From Pseudomonas paralactis (GTDB lineage: Bacteria > Pseudomonadota > Gammaproteobacteria > Pseudomonadales > Pseudomonadaceae), in NCBI RefSeq assembly GCF_001439735.1, contig NZ_JYLN01000001.1, forward strand, positions 558,001-622,000: DNA of 64,000 nucleotides, given 5' to 3'. Position numbers and translations under genes: made by a program. Shown piece after piece: positions 1-8,637 of the stretch; within the stretch, counting starts at the first letter, position 1; the number at the start of each line of letters is the position of its first letter. A model generated the notes under the pieces. That model searched no databases. It had not been told where the DNA came from and was given only the letters and a program-made list of their open reading frames with translations.

Positions 1-681
1 CACTTCCTGGGGCGCCGGCAGGATGCTGACGTCCAACAGCCCGTCATCGGCCAGTGCGCCGGGGCACAGCACATGCCCGCCGCCGGCCTGACGACCGTTA
101 CCGATGCCCAGCGCAAGCAATTCACCTTTCCAGTGGAAATCCGGACCTTCCAATTCACCGTAGGCGGCCTTCAATTCGCTGAAGCGCGACAAACCGGTGA
201 ACAGGTAAGCGGCGCCGCCGAGGACTTTCTTCAGGTCTTCGGAGGTGTTGGCCGTCACCTGGCTGCCGAAACCGCCGGTGGCCATGTTCAGGAAAATCTG
301 CCCGCCCACCTGGCCCAGATCGATGGCCCTGGGCTCGACGTCCAGCAACGCCAGGGCACCGGCCGGCTCCAACGGCACACCCGCAGCCTTGGCAAAGTCA
401 TTGGCGGTGCCCAGCGGCATCAACACCAGGCTGGCGTCGGCCTTGGCCTGCGCCATGGCCTCGGCCACATCACGCAGCGTGCCGTCGCCGCCGCCGGCGA
501 CGATGTGGGTGTAACCATCAGCCAGCGCTTCATGGACCAGGCGCTTGGCATCACCGCCCTCCCAGGTCACCCGCACCGCCAGCTCCCAACCCTGCTCACG
601 TCGGGCCAGCACAGCGGCACGCACGTCCTCGTTCAGGGCTTGTTTGCCATGGAGGATCAACAGGGCTTTGGGGGTGGTCAT
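1..681 (-). CDS. yegS: YegS-family lipid kinase, C-terminus cut by window edge
   Basis: The protein belongs to the diacylglycerol kinase catalytic (DAGK_cat) superfamily and is expected to phosphorylate a membrane lipid from the cytoplasm using ATP. The visible 227 residues start MTTPKALLIL and contain the nucleotide-binding glycine motif GGGDGT at residues 63-68, followed by the conserved stretch MPLGTANDFAKAAGVP. The ATG at 681 is preceded by AGGAG at good spacing. YegS proteins are about 300 residues, so roughly the last 75 lie outside the window. It is separated from the chemotaxis operon by a REPIN and is probably not part of it. The family is clear, but the lipid substrate cannot be read from sequence. 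Confidence 0.9.
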   Translation of the reverse strand, partial: MTTPKALLILHGKQALNEDVRAAVLARREQGWELAVRVTWEGGDAKRLVHEALADGYTHIVAGGGDGTLRDVAEAMAQAKADASLVLMPLGTANDFAKAAGVPLEPAGALALLDVEPRAIDLGQVGGQIFLNMATGGFGSQVTANTSEDLKKVLGGAAYLFTGLSRFSELKAAYGELEGPDFHWKGELLALGIGNGRQAGGGHVLCPGALADDGLLDVSILPAPQEV

Positions 682-786
682 TTGGGGGTATCTCCTGGGT
701 CAAGGTGCTTGAAGGATGTTGACCCTTGGAGAACGGGAAAAGTCTGTCGCAGGAGAAAAATTGGCTGATGCTCAAAAGGTACCTAC

Positions 787-885
787 TGTAGGAGCGAGCT
801 TGCTCGCGAGAAACCCACAGGCACCACGCTTAATCAGGAAACACGCGTCATGTTGAGGTTTTTCGCGAGCAAGCTCGCTCCCACA
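787..885. repeat. REPIN (paired REP palindromes), GAGCGAGCTTGCTC type
   Basis: Two inverted REP arms (GTAGGAGCGAGCTTGCTCGCG and its complement) enclose about 55 bp. The element fills the gap between the DUF2802 gene at the end of the chemotaxis operon and the lipid kinase gene. Five further full copies of this subtype occur in the window, near 4.4, 16.8, 23.9, 32.4 and 41.5 kb. Such elements are non-autonomous and are mobilised by RAYT transposases in Pseudomonas; no RAYT gene is in this window. Confidence 0.92.
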
Positions 886-904
886 TTGAACCCAGCCAAC
901 CGAA

Positions 905-1297
905 TCAGCTCTTGTGCAATTTACTCATCAACTGCGCCTCGGCCTGGGTCAAGCCGCAGGACTGGGTCAGCTCATCCACCGTCGCGCCCATCCCCACCAG
1001 CTTGGCCGCCTGGGCAAACGACAGGTTGGAAGGATCGCGCTGTTCCAACTGCACCAACTTATCCGGCAAAGGCCCGAGAATCGCGCGCAGTTCGTGCACT
1101 TCATCACCGACCCGCACTGCACTCTGCTGGTAATGATCCACGCGCTTGACCAGCTCCAGAATGCGCCGGTCACGTACGGCGTCGCGTTCGGCCTGTTGCA
1201 AGGCCAACTCCCGTTGCTGACGCATATAGCGCAGTACAAACGCCAAGGTCCCGGCCCACAACAGGGCCAGGACAATCACCGCCGCCTCAAGGAACAA
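905..1297 (-). CDS. DUF2802 membrane-anchored protein at end of chemotaxis operon
   Basis: This 130-residue protein has one N-terminal membrane segment (about residues 4-24), a charged coiled-coil-like middle (about 28-80), and a C-terminal helical region ending in a helix-turn-helix-like stretch (TVDELTQSCGLTQAEAQLM). The start is a TTG placed directly after the cheW stop codon, with GGAGAGC eight bases upstream, so translation is probably coupled to cheW. DUF2802 proteins recur at the end of the cheA-cheB-motCD-parC-parP-cheW operon in Pseudomonas, which suggests a role in chemosensory array placement or motor function. The biochemical role is not known to me. Confidence 0.85.
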   Translation of the reverse strand: MFLEAAVIVLALLWAGTLAFVLRYMRQQRELALQQAERDAVRDRRILELVKRVDHYQQSAVRVGDEVHELRAILGPLPDKLVQLEQRDPSNLSFAQAAKLVGMGATVDELTQSCGLTQAEAQLMSKLHKS

Positions 1298-1780
1298 TCA
1301 GATGCTCTCCAGTTCCGACCACTCTTCTTCGCTCATCATCTTGTCCAGCTCAACCAGGATCAGCAGTTCGTTGTTCTTGTTGCACACGCCCTGGATGAAC
1401 TTGGCCGATTCTTCGTTACCGACGTTCGGCGCGGTTTCCACTTCCGATTGGCGCAGGTAAACCACTTCGGCCACGCTGTCGACCATGATCCCGACCACTT
1501 GCTTGTCGGCTTCGATGATCACGATACGGGTGTTGTCGCTGACTTCAACCGTGTCCAGGCCAAAACGCTGGCGGGTGTCGATGACCGTCACCACATTGCC
1601 ACGCAGGTTGATAATGCCCAGCACGTAGCTCGGTGCACCCGGTACCGGAGCGATCTCGGTGTAGCGCAGCACTTCCTGCACGCGCATCACGTTAATACCG
1701 TAGGTCTCGTTGTCGAGTTTGAAGGTAACCCATTGCAGAATCGGATCATCCAAACCTTGTGCGGACGCTGACTTGTTCAT
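1298..1780 (-). CDS. cheW: chemotaxis coupling protein CheW
   Basis: CheW links chemoreceptors to the histidine kinase CheA in the cytoplasmic array. The 160-residue product is a single CheW domain, with the typical core IINLRGNVVTVIDTRQRFG and an N-terminal strand QWVTFKLDNETYGINV. An in-frame longer ORF exists, but the ATG at 1780 (MNKSASAQ) is chosen because the CheW domain starts shortly after it and a GAAGGGG sequence precedes it. It follows the CheW-like ParP gene by about 80 bp and abuts the DUF2802 gene downstream. Confidence 0.95.
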   Translation of the reverse strand: MNKSASAQGLDDPILQWVTFKLDNETYGINVMRVQEVLRYTEIAPVPGAPSYVLGIINLRGNVVTVIDTRQRFGLDTVEVSDNTRIVIIEADKQVVGIMVDSVAEVVYLRQSEVETAPNVGNEESAKFIQGVCNKNNELLILVELDKMMSEEEWSELESI

Positions 1781-1859
1781 TCGTGTAACCCCTTCAAGTG
1801 CCGCTATCGACGGCGTGTGTACTAGTGCGCCGCGCAACCGCACGGCCCTTATTGTTCAA

Positions 1860-2651
1860 TCAACTGCGTGTGTTCTGAGGCATCGCCTTGACCGCACCGC
1901 TGGCGATCAACTCGGCCAGTTCAGCGACATCCAGCAATGCGCACATGTGTTCAATCACGGTGCCCGCCAGCCAGGGGCGCTGGCCACGGTGGCTGCGCCA
2001 TTTGATTTCATTGGGGTCCAGACGCAACGAGCGGCTGACCTGGTGCACCGCCAGCCCCCATTCGTAGCCCTGCACCGAAATCACGTATTGCAGACCCTGG
2101 CGAAAATCGTCGCGGTAGCGGTCGGGCATCACCCAACGCGCGGTGTCCAGCACCTTGAGGTTGCCGGCCTGGCTGGGCAGGATGCCGAGGAACCACTCCG
2201 GCTGGCCGAACAACGGTGTCAGCTCCTGGCCTTCGAGCGAATAGATCGAGCCCAGGCACACCAGCGGCACTGCCAGGGTCAAGCCGGCGACGTCGAACAG
2301 CAGGCACTCGAACGGCTCGGCCGCCCACGCCGGGCGACCGTCACCGGTAACCGGCGGTGGCGTGATACTCGGCGGCAAGTGCACCTCCACCACCGGCTCG
2401 ACCACCACCGGCGCCACCACTGCAGGGGTGATCGGCACCACGACTGGAGCCTCCGCCACCTGCGCATCGCGCGCCTGCTCTTGCATCACGGCCTGCTGGA
2501 ATTCGTCCAGCGTACTGACAGGCTCGACAGCAGGTTCAAGTACCAGAATCGGTTCCGGTAGTTCCTCGTCCGTCGCATCCTGCAGCAGGGCATCCAGGTA
2601 GGATTCCAGCGCCAGTTGCGGTCGGGTCTTGAATTCGACAGGACGGTTCAT
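1860..2651 (-). CDS. parP: ParP-like protein: proline-rich N-terminus plus CheW-like domain
   Basis: The 263-residue protein has a short conserved N-terminal helix (about residues 8-28), a proline/valine-rich linker (about 35-108) and a C-terminal CheW-like domain (about 110-250). That order matches ParP, which in Vibrio works with ParC to hold chemosensory arrays at the cell pole by contacting CheA and receptors. Its ATG overlaps the stop codon of the ParA-like gene (TGATG), so the two are translationally coupled, again like parC-parP. The alternative name is simply CheW-domain protein. The polar-anchor role is inferred from family and context. Confidence 0.82.
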   Translation of the reverse strand: MNRPVEFKTRPQLALESYLDALLQDATDEELPEPILVLEPAVEPVSTLDEFQQAVMQEQARDAQVAEAPVVVPITPAVVAPVVVEPVVEVHLPPSITPPPVTGDGRPAWAAEPFECLLFDVAGLTLAVPLVCLGSIYSLEGQELTPLFGQPEWFLGILPSQAGNLKVLDTARWVMPDRYRDDFRQGLQYVISVQGYEWGLAVHQVSRSLRLDPNEIKWRSHRGQRPWLAGTVIEHMCALLDVAELAELIASGAVKAMPQNTRS

Positions 2652-3439
2652 CACGCCACCTGCGCCACAAGCTGCTGTGACAGCAGATGCTTGAGCAACG
2701 CACGGTAGGCCAGCACGCCACGGCTCTTGCCGTCGAACTGCGACGGCGTAAGCCCCGCACGGCTGGCGTCACGCAGGCGTGTGTCCACCGGGATGTAACC
2801 GTTCCAGATGGTGTCCGGGTAGGCATCACGCAATACCCGCAAGGTGCCAAGGGATGCCTGGGTACGGCGGTCGAACAACGTCGGCACGATGCTGAACGGC
2901 AGCGCCTGTTTGCGCGAACGGTTGATCATCGCCAGGGTGCTGACCATGCGCTCCAGGCCTTTGACGGCCAGGTGCTCGGTCTGTACCGGGATCACCAATT
3001 GCTGGCTGGCCGCCAGGGCATTGACCATCAGCACGCCCAGCAACGGCGGGCTGTCGATGATCGCGTAGTCGAAGTCCTGCCACAGTTGCGCCAGGGTCTT
3101 GGCGATCACCAGGCCCAGGCCGCTCTGCCCTGGCGACTGACGCTCAAGGGTGGCCAGCGCAGTGCTCGACGGCAACAGTGAAATGCTCTCGTTGCTGGTG
3201 GGCAACAGCAGTTGCCCGGGTAGATCCGCCGGCACGCTGCCCTTGTGCAGGAACAGGTCATAGCAGCTGTGTTCCAGCGCATCCGGGTCGTAGCCAAAAT
3301 AGCTGGTCATGGACCCGTGGGGGTCGAGGTCGACCACGACCACACGCTTGCCCGCTTCGGCCAGCAAGCCGGCCAAGGCGATGGAAGTGGTGGTCTTGCC
3401 GACTCCACCCTTTTGATTGGCAACTGCCCAGACTCTCAT
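2651..3439 (-). CDS. parC: ParA-family ATPase of the chemotaxis operon (ParC-like)
   Basis: This 262-residue cytoplasmic ATPase carries a deviant Walker A motif (QKGGVGKTT, residues 9-17) and the ParA signatures VVVDLDPHGS and YAIIDSPP. In chemotaxis operons this family positions the array at the pole and aids its inheritance at division. The ATG at 3439 has an excellent GGGAGGAA ribosome site; a longer ORF upstream lacks one. It lies between motD and the ParP-like gene, whose start overlaps its stop. It is distinct from FleN, the second ParA-like ATPase in this window. Confidence 0.9.
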   Translation of the reverse strand: MRVWAVANQKGGVGKTTTSIALAGLLAEAGKRVVVVDLDPHGSMTSYFGYDPDALEHSCYDLFLHKGSVPADLPGQLLLPTSNESISLLPSSTALATLERQSPGQSGLGLVIAKTLAQLWQDFDYAIIDSPPLLGVLMVNALAASQQLVIPVQTEHLAVKGLERMVSTLAMINRSRKQALPFSIVPTLFDRRTQASLGTLRVLRDAYPDTIWNGYIPVDTRLRDASRAGLTPSQFDGKSRGVLAYRALLKHLLSQQLVAQVA

Positions 3440-3490
3440 TCGGTTGGTTCCTCCCGGTGGGCACAGGCGCGACCGAGACATTGCATAAGG

Positions 3491-4378
3491 TTATTGAGCC
3501 GGTGACGGAGAATTGACGGCGCTTGCCCGTACCGGCGGCTTTGCAGGGGCCGGTGCAGTTTGTGTGCCAGCGCGCTTCAACGCCGCATCCGGTGTTGCAT
3601 TTGCCGTGCCGGTACCGGTCAGGCTGCGTCGTACATCCAGGTTGCGCGACACCACCAGCACCACCCGGCGGTTGCGTGCACGCCCTTCCACTGTGGCGTT
3701 ATTGGCCACCGGCTGGAATTCACCATAGCCCACCGACGCCAGCCGCTGCGGGTTCACACCCTGCATGGCCAACATGCGCACGATGCTCGACGCACGGGCC
3801 GAGGACAGTTCCCAGTTGGTCGGGTACTGCGCGGTGCTGATGGGAAAATTGTCGGTGAAACCTTCCACGTGGATGGGGTTTTCAAACGGTTTAAGGATTG
3901 CCGCCACCTTGTCGATGATGGTGAACGCCTGATCACTGGGCAACGCATCGGCGCTGGCGAACAACAGGCTGGAGTTGAGTTCGATCTCCACCCACAACTC
4001 GTTGCCGCGTACGGTCATCTGGTTGGAACTGATCAGGTCGCCAAAGGCGGCACTGATGTCGTCGGCGATGCTTTTGAGCGGGTCGCTGGTACCGCCGACA
4101 CCGGCGGCGATTTCATCGCTGTCGTTGACCAGCGGCTTGGCCGGGGTGACGGTCCTGGGCCGCTCTTCACCGATGGGAATCGGCTTGAGCGCGCGCTCGG
4201 TATCGTTGAACACGCCCACCAGCGCCTGGGAAATGATCTTGTACTTGCCTTCGTTGATCGACGAGATCGAGTACATCACCACAAAAAACGCGAACAGCAA
4301 GGTGATGAAATCCGCGTAGGACACCAGCCAGCGCTCGTGGTTGACGTGTTCTTCAGGCTCGCGACGGCGACGGCTCAC
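3491..4378 (-). CDS. motD: flagellar motor stator protein MotD (MotB family)
   Basis: MotD forms, with MotC, one of the two proton-driven stator types of Pseudomonas. The protein (about 295 residues) has a single membrane helix near residues 20-38 that follows WLVSYADFITLLFAF and carries the conserved stator aspartate. A C-terminal OmpA-like peptidoglycan-binding domain spans about residues 130-245, and the C-terminal tail is alanine/proline-rich. The start is a GTG at 4378 behind GGAGGGG, giving MSRRRREPEEHVNHERW; an upstream in-frame start has no such site. A REPIN separates it from motC upstream. Confidence 0.94.
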   Translation of the reverse strand: MSRRRREPEEHVNHERWLVSYADFITLLFAFFVVMYSISSINEGKYKIISQALVGVFNDTERALKPIPIGEERPRTVTPAKPLVNDSDEIAAGVGGTSDPLKSIADDISAAFGDLISSNQMTVRGNELWVEIELNSSLLFASADALPSDQAFTIIDKVAAILKPFENPIHVEGFTDNFPISTAQYPTNWELSSARASSIVRMLAMQGVNPQRLASVGYGEFQPVANNATVEGRARNRRVVLVVSRNLDVRRSLTGTGTANATPDAALKRAGTQTAPAPAKPPVRASAVNSPSPAQ

Positions 4379-4408
4379 AGGCACTCCCCTCCACACACCC
4401 ACCCCACT

Positions 4409-4506
4409 GTAGGAGCGAGCTTGCTCGCGAAAAACGTCAATACAGACGCGGGCATTCTGGATGCACGCGGCGCTCTCGGGTTCTTCGCGAGCAAGCTCGC
4501 TCCTAC
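4409..4506. repeat. REPIN between motC and motD
   Basis: An inverted pair of REP arms of the GTAGGAGCGAGCTTGCTCGCG type fills the gap between two cotranscribed stator genes. In the mRNA it would fold into a long hairpin and could affect processing or the relative output of the two genes. Confidence 0.92.
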
Positions 4507-4529
4507 GGGAATACGGGTGTTCATGTGCA

Positions 4530-5270
4530 TCAATCCATGAAGCCCTGAAGCTTCAATTCGATGGAGCGCGGGTTCTCGCCCTCGGCAATCGACAGGATGC
4601 CTTCGAGCAGCATTTCGCGGTAACGCGACTGGCGCATGGCAATCGACTTGAGCTTGCTGGCCACCGGCAGCAGCACCAGGTTGGCACTGGCCACACCATA
4701 GATGGTCGCCACAAACGCCACGGCAATACCGCTGCCCAGTTGCGAAGGATCAGCCAGGTTGCCCATCACGTGGATCAGGCCCATCACCGCGCCGATAATG
4801 CCGATGGTCGGCGCGTAGCCGCCCATGCTTTCAAAGACTTTCGCCGCATTGATGTCACGGCTTTCCTGGGTATAGAAATCCACCTCCAGAATGCTGCGGA
4901 TCGCTTCCGGCTCAGCGCCGTCCACCAGCAGTTGCAGGCCCTTGCGGGCGTAGCTGTCGGGCTCGGCATCGGCCACGCCTTCCAGGCCCAGCAAACCTTC
5001 CTTGCGAGCGGTGAGGCTCCAGTTGACCACGCGGTCTATGCCGCCAGGCAGGTCGACCCGTGGGGGGAAAATGATCCACACCAGAATCTGCATGGCCCGC
5101 TTGAACGAGCTCAACGGCGACTGCAACAGCGCCGCGCCCACGGTGCCACCGATCACGATCAACGCCGCCGGGCCATTGGCCAGGGCGCCAAGGTGGCCGC
5201 CTTCGAGGTAGTTGCCGCCGATGATGGCGACAAACGCCATGGTGATCCCGATCAGGCTCAAGACATCCAT
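4530..5270 (-). CDS. motC: flagellar motor stator protein MotC (MotA family)
   Basis: MotC is the inner-membrane channel subunit that pairs with MotD to convert proton flow into torque. The 246-residue product starts [19 protein letters not shown] and shows the four-helix MotA pattern, with the conserved region PTIGIIGAVMGLIHVMGNL at about residues 154-172 and the cytoplasmic loop before it. Its ATG overlaps the cheB stop (TGATG), so it is coupled to cheB. Confidence 0.95.
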   Translation of the reverse strand: MDVLSLIGITMAFVAIIGGNYLEGGHLGALANGPAALIVIGGTVGAALLQSPLSSFKRAMQILVWIIFPPRVDLPGGIDRVVNWSLTARKEGLLGLEGVADAEPDSYARKGLQLLVDGAEPEAIRSILEVDFYTQESRDINAAKVFESMGGYAPTIGIIGAVMGLIHVMGNLADPSQLGSGIAVAFVATIYGVASANLVLLPVASKLKSIAMRQSRYREMLLEGILSIAEGENPRSIELKLQGFMD

Positions 5271-6400
5271 CAGAGGCAGGCCTCCACCAGATGCTTGCCA
5301 ATGTCGTCCAGGCTGTAGACCGCATCAGCCAGGTCAGCCTTGACGATGGCCATAGGCATGCCATAGATCACGCAGCTGGCTTCGTCCTGGGCCCAGATGG
5401 CGCTGCCACCCTGCTTGAGCAGGCGGGCGCCTTCACGGCCATCGGCGCCCATGCCGGTGAGCACCACCGCCAGAACTTTGTCGCCGTAGGACTTGGCTGC
5501 CGAACCGAAGGTGATGTCCACACACGGTTTGTAGTTCAGGCGCTCATCGCCCGGCAGGATTTTGATCGCACCGCGGCCGTCGACCATCATCTGCTTGCCA
5601 CCCGGTGCCAGCAGCGCCAGGCCAGGGCGCAGGATGTCGCCATCCTCGGCTTCCTTGACGGTGATCCGGCACAGCTTGTCCAAACGCTCGGCGAACGCCT
5701 TGGTGAAGGCGGCGGGCATGTGCTGCACCAGCACGATCGGCGCCGGGAAGTTGGCCGGCAGTTGGGTCAACACCCGCTGCAAGGCCACCGGGCCGCCGGT
5801 GGAGGTGCCGATGGCAACCAGCTTATAAGCCTTGCGCTTGGGCGCTGGCGAATGGGCGCTCGGTGCGGCGGCGGCACGTACAGGCGCCACCGCAGGCCGG
5901 GCCACTGGCGCAGGCGCCGGGCGTGCAAACGATGACGTCGGCGCGGCCGCGGCGGGCGCAGGTGCAGGGGCCGGCGCAGGTGTACTGAACAGGCTGCGAC
6001 GGTTACTGCGAGAGATGCTATGCACCTTCTCGCACAGCATCTGCTTGACCTTGTCGGGGTTGCGCGAGATGTCTTCGAAATTCTTCGGCAGAAAATCCAC
6101 CGCGCCGGCATCCAGCGCGTCGAGGGTTACCCGCGCGCCTTCGTGAGTCAGCGACGAGAACATCAATACCGGGGTGGGGCAGCGCTGCATGATGTGACGT
6201 ACGGCGGTGATGCCGTCCATCATCGGCATCTCGTAGTCCATGGTGATCACGTCCGGCTTCAACGCGATGGCCTGATCGATCGCCTCTTTACCGTTGGTGG
6301 CCGTGCCGACCACCTGGATCGTTGGATCGGCGGAAAGAATTTCCGAGACGCGGCGGCGGAAGAAACCCGAATCGTCCACCACCAGGACCTTGACTGCCAT
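5270..6400 (-). CDS. cheB: chemotaxis response regulator / protein-glutamate methylesterase CheB
   Basis: CheB removes methyl groups from receptor glutamates and is activated by CheA phosphorylation. The 376-residue protein has a receiver domain (about 1-120, with VDDSGFF and the phospho-acceptor region [13 protein letters not shown]), an alanine/proline-rich linker (about 135-190), and a methylesterase domain starting at [15 protein letters not shown], which holds the catalytic serine. The ATG at 6400 is preceded by CGGAG; a longer ORF form adds nine residues without support. Confidence 0.96.
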   Translation of the reverse strand: MAVKVLVVDDSGFFRRRVSEILSADPTIQVVGTATNGKEAIDQAIALKPDVITMDYEMPMMDGITAVRHIMQRCPTPVLMFSSLTHEGARVTLDALDAGAVDFLPKNFEDISRNPDKVKQMLCEKVHSISRSNRRSLFSTPAPAPAPAPAAAAPTSSFARPAPAPVARPAVAPVRAAAAPSAHSPAPKRKAYKLVAIGTSTGGPVALQRVLTQLPANFPAPIVLVQHMPAAFTKAFAERLDKLCRITVKEAEDGDILRPGLALLAPGGKQMMVDGRGAIKILPGDERLNYKPCVDITFGSAAKSYGDKVLAVVLTGMGADGREGARLLKQGGSAIWAQDEASCVIYGMPMAIVKADLADAVYSLDDIGKHLVEACL

Positions 6401-6448
6401 AAACACTCCGTTAGGCGGGGCGGGCATGACCGCCCTGCCCCACCAGAA

Positions 6449-8626
6449 TCAAATACGCCGTGCGGCGTAACGCTTGAGCATGCTTGGAACATCGAGAATC
6501 AGCGCGATGCGACCGTCACCGGTAATGGTCGCGCCCGACATGCCCGGGGTGCCCTGCAGCATCTTGCCCAAAGGCTTGATCACCACTTCTTCCTGGCCCA
6601 CCAGTTGATCGACCACAAAACCGATGCGCTGGGTGCCCACGGACAGAATCACCACATGGCCTTCGCGCTGCTCTTCATGGGCAGCCGAGGCCACCAGCCA
6701 ACGCTTGAGGTAGAACAACGGCAACGCCTTGTCGCGCACGATCACCACTTCCTGGCCGTCCACCACATTGGTGCGCGACAGGTCGAGGTGGAAGATCTCG
6801 TTGACGTTGACCAGCGGGAAAGCGAACGCCTGATTGCCCAGCATCACCATCAGGGTCGGCATGATCGCCAGAGTCAACGGCACCTTGATGACGATCTTGG
6901 AGCCCTGGCCCTTGGTCGAGTAGATGTTGATCGAGCCGTTGAGCTGGCTGATCTTGGTTTTCACCACGTCCATGCCCACGCCACGGCCGGACACGTCGGA
7001 AATCTCGGTCTTGGTCGAGAAGCCCGGGGCGAAGATCAGGTTGTAGCACTCGGTGTCGGTCAGGCGGTCGGCGGCGTCCTTGTCCATCACGCCACGCTTG
7101 ACCGCGATATTGCGCAAGATGGTCGGGTCCATGCCTTTGCCGTCATCGGTGATCGACAGCAGGATGTGGTCGCCCTCTTGCTCCGCCGCCAAAATCACTT
7201 TGCCGTTGCGCGACTTGCCGGCGGCTTCGCGCTCTTCCGGGGTTTCTACCCCGTGGTCGACCGCGTTGCGCACCAAGTGGACCAGCGGGTCGGCCAGGGC
7301 CTCGACGAGGTTCTTGTCCAGGTCGGTTTCTTCGCCCACCAGTTCCAGGTTGATTTCTTTCTTGAGCTGGCGCGCCAGGTCGCGAACCAGGCGCGGGAAA
7401 CGGCCGAAGACTTTTTTGATCGGCTGCATCCGCGTTTTCATCACCGCGGTTTGCAGGTCGGCGGTGACCACGTCGAGGTTCGACACGGCCTTTTGCATGG
7501 CTTCGTCGCCGCTGTTCAGGCCCAGGCGCACCAGGCGATTACGCACCAGCACCAGTTCGCCGACCATGTTCATGATGTCGTCCAGACGTGCGGTATCCAC
7601 ACGCACGGTGGTTTCGGCTTCACTGGCGGGCTTTTCCGCGGCGGCCGGTGCCGCTGCACGGGCAGGTGTCGGCGCGGGTACCGGTTTGGCGGCCGGCGCA
7701 GGGGCTTTGGCAGCCGCCGGTGCTGCGGTGGCGACCGCTGCGGCGGCAGCCGGGGCCACTTCGGTGAACTTGCCTTTGCCGTGCAACTCGTCCAGCAGGG
7801 CTTCGAACTCGTGATCGGAGATCAGCCCGTCGCCTGCTGGCTCTGCCTTGGCGGCCGGGGCGGCAGCCGTGGCCGCAACTTCCGGCAGGGCTTCGGCCGC
7901 AAAGGTGCCCTTGCCATGCAGTTGGTCGAGCAGCGCTTCGAACTCATCGTCGGTAATGTCGGTGCTGGCAGTGGCAGACGACGCTTGCGGCGGCGCCACA
8001 GGGGCCACGGCATCGGCGGCGAACTGGCCCTTGCCATGCAACTGGTCGAGCAGGGATTCAAATTCTGCGTCGGTGATGTCTTCGCTGGTCGGCGTGGCGA
8101 CAGGTGCAGGCGGTGCTTCTGCCTCGGCCTTGACCGCATTGAGCGAGTCCAGCAGTTGTTCGAACTCGCTGTCGGTCACGTCCGGCTCGGCTTCTACCAC
8201 CGGCTCCGGCGCGGCTTGTGCCACCGGTGCAGCCGCGGCAGGTTCAGCCAGGCGCGCCAGGGCAGCCAGCAGTTCCGGGGTGGCCGCCGTGATCGGTGCA
8301 CGTTCACGCACTTGGCTGAACATGCCGTTGACCGCATCCAGTGCTTCGAGAATCACGTCCATCAATTCCGAATCAACGTGACGCTCACCCTTGCGCAGGA
8401 TGTCGAACACGTTCTCGGCGATGTGGCAGCACTCCACCAGCTCATGGAGCTGGAGGAAGCCGGCGCCCCCTTTTACAGTGTGAAAACCGCGAAAAATTGC
8501 ATTGAGCAGGTTCGCATCATCCGGTCGGCTTTCCAGCTCGACCAGTTGTTCGGACAGTTGCTCTAAAATTTCGCCGGCCTCTACAAGGAAATCCTGAAGG
8601 ATTTCTTCATCGGCGCCGAAGCTCAT
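6449..8626 (-). CDS. cheA: chemotaxis histidine kinase CheA
   Basis: CheA is the array kinase that phosphorylates CheY and CheB. In the 725 residues, the HPt (P1) domain carries His49 in FHTVKGGAGFLQ. A long Ala/Pro-rich linker (about 105-340) follows, then dimerisation, ATPase (LVRNAVDHG near 451; GRGVGMDVV near 548) and CheW-like P5 domains. The linker contains four copies of a short acidic helix motif, about D-x-EFE-x-LLD-x-LHGKG-x-F, at residues 148-165, 183-202, 223-242 and 267-287. No ordinary P2 domain is obvious. AAGGAG lies seven bases before the ATG. Confidence 0.97.
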   Translation of the reverse strand: MSFGADEEILQDFLVEAGEILEQLSEQLVELESRPDDANLLNAIFRGFHTVKGGAGFLQLHELVECCHIAENVFDILRKGERHVDSELMDVILEALDAVNGMFSQVRERAPITAATPELLAALARLAEPAAAAPVAQAAPEPVVEAEPDVTDSEFEQLLDSLNAVKAEAEAPPAPVATPTSEDITDAEFESLLDQLHGKGQFAADAVAPVAPPQASSATASTDITDDEFEALLDQLHGKGTFAAEALPEVAATAAAPAAKAEPAGDGLISDHEFEALLDELHGKGKFTEVAPAAAAAVATAAPAAAKAPAPAAKPVPAPTPARAAAPAAAEKPASEAETTVRVDTARLDDIMNMVGELVLVRNRLVRLGLNSGDEAMQKAVSNLDVVTADLQTAVMKTRMQPIKKVFGRFPRLVRDLARQLKKEINLELVGEETDLDKNLVEALADPLVHLVRNAVDHGVETPEEREAAGKSRNGKVILAAEQEGDHILLSITDDGKGMDPTILRNIAVKRGVMDKDAADRLTDTECYNLIFAPGFSTKTEISDVSGRGVGMDVVKTKISQLNGSINIYSTKGQGSKIVIKVPLTLAIMPTLMVMLGNQAFAFPLVNVNEIFHLDLSRTNVVDGQEVVIVRDKALPLFYLKRWLVASAAHEEQREGHVVILSVGTQRIGFVVDQLVGQEEVVIKPLGKMLQGTPGMSGATITGDGRIALILDVPSMLKRYAARRI

Positions 8627-8637
8627 GTGGGTGCTCC

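Noticed and set aside
787..885. Repeated palindromes as a CRISPR array
   Set aside because: The repeats are isolated inverted pairs spread over the window, not regularly spaced direct repeats, and no cas gene is present.
6020..8566. An 848-residue open frame on the plus strand, opposite cheA and cheB
   Set aside because: It is rich in His, Arg, Gln and Gly, has no recognisable domain and lies exactly antisense to two certain genes; in GC-rich DNA such shadow frames are expected.
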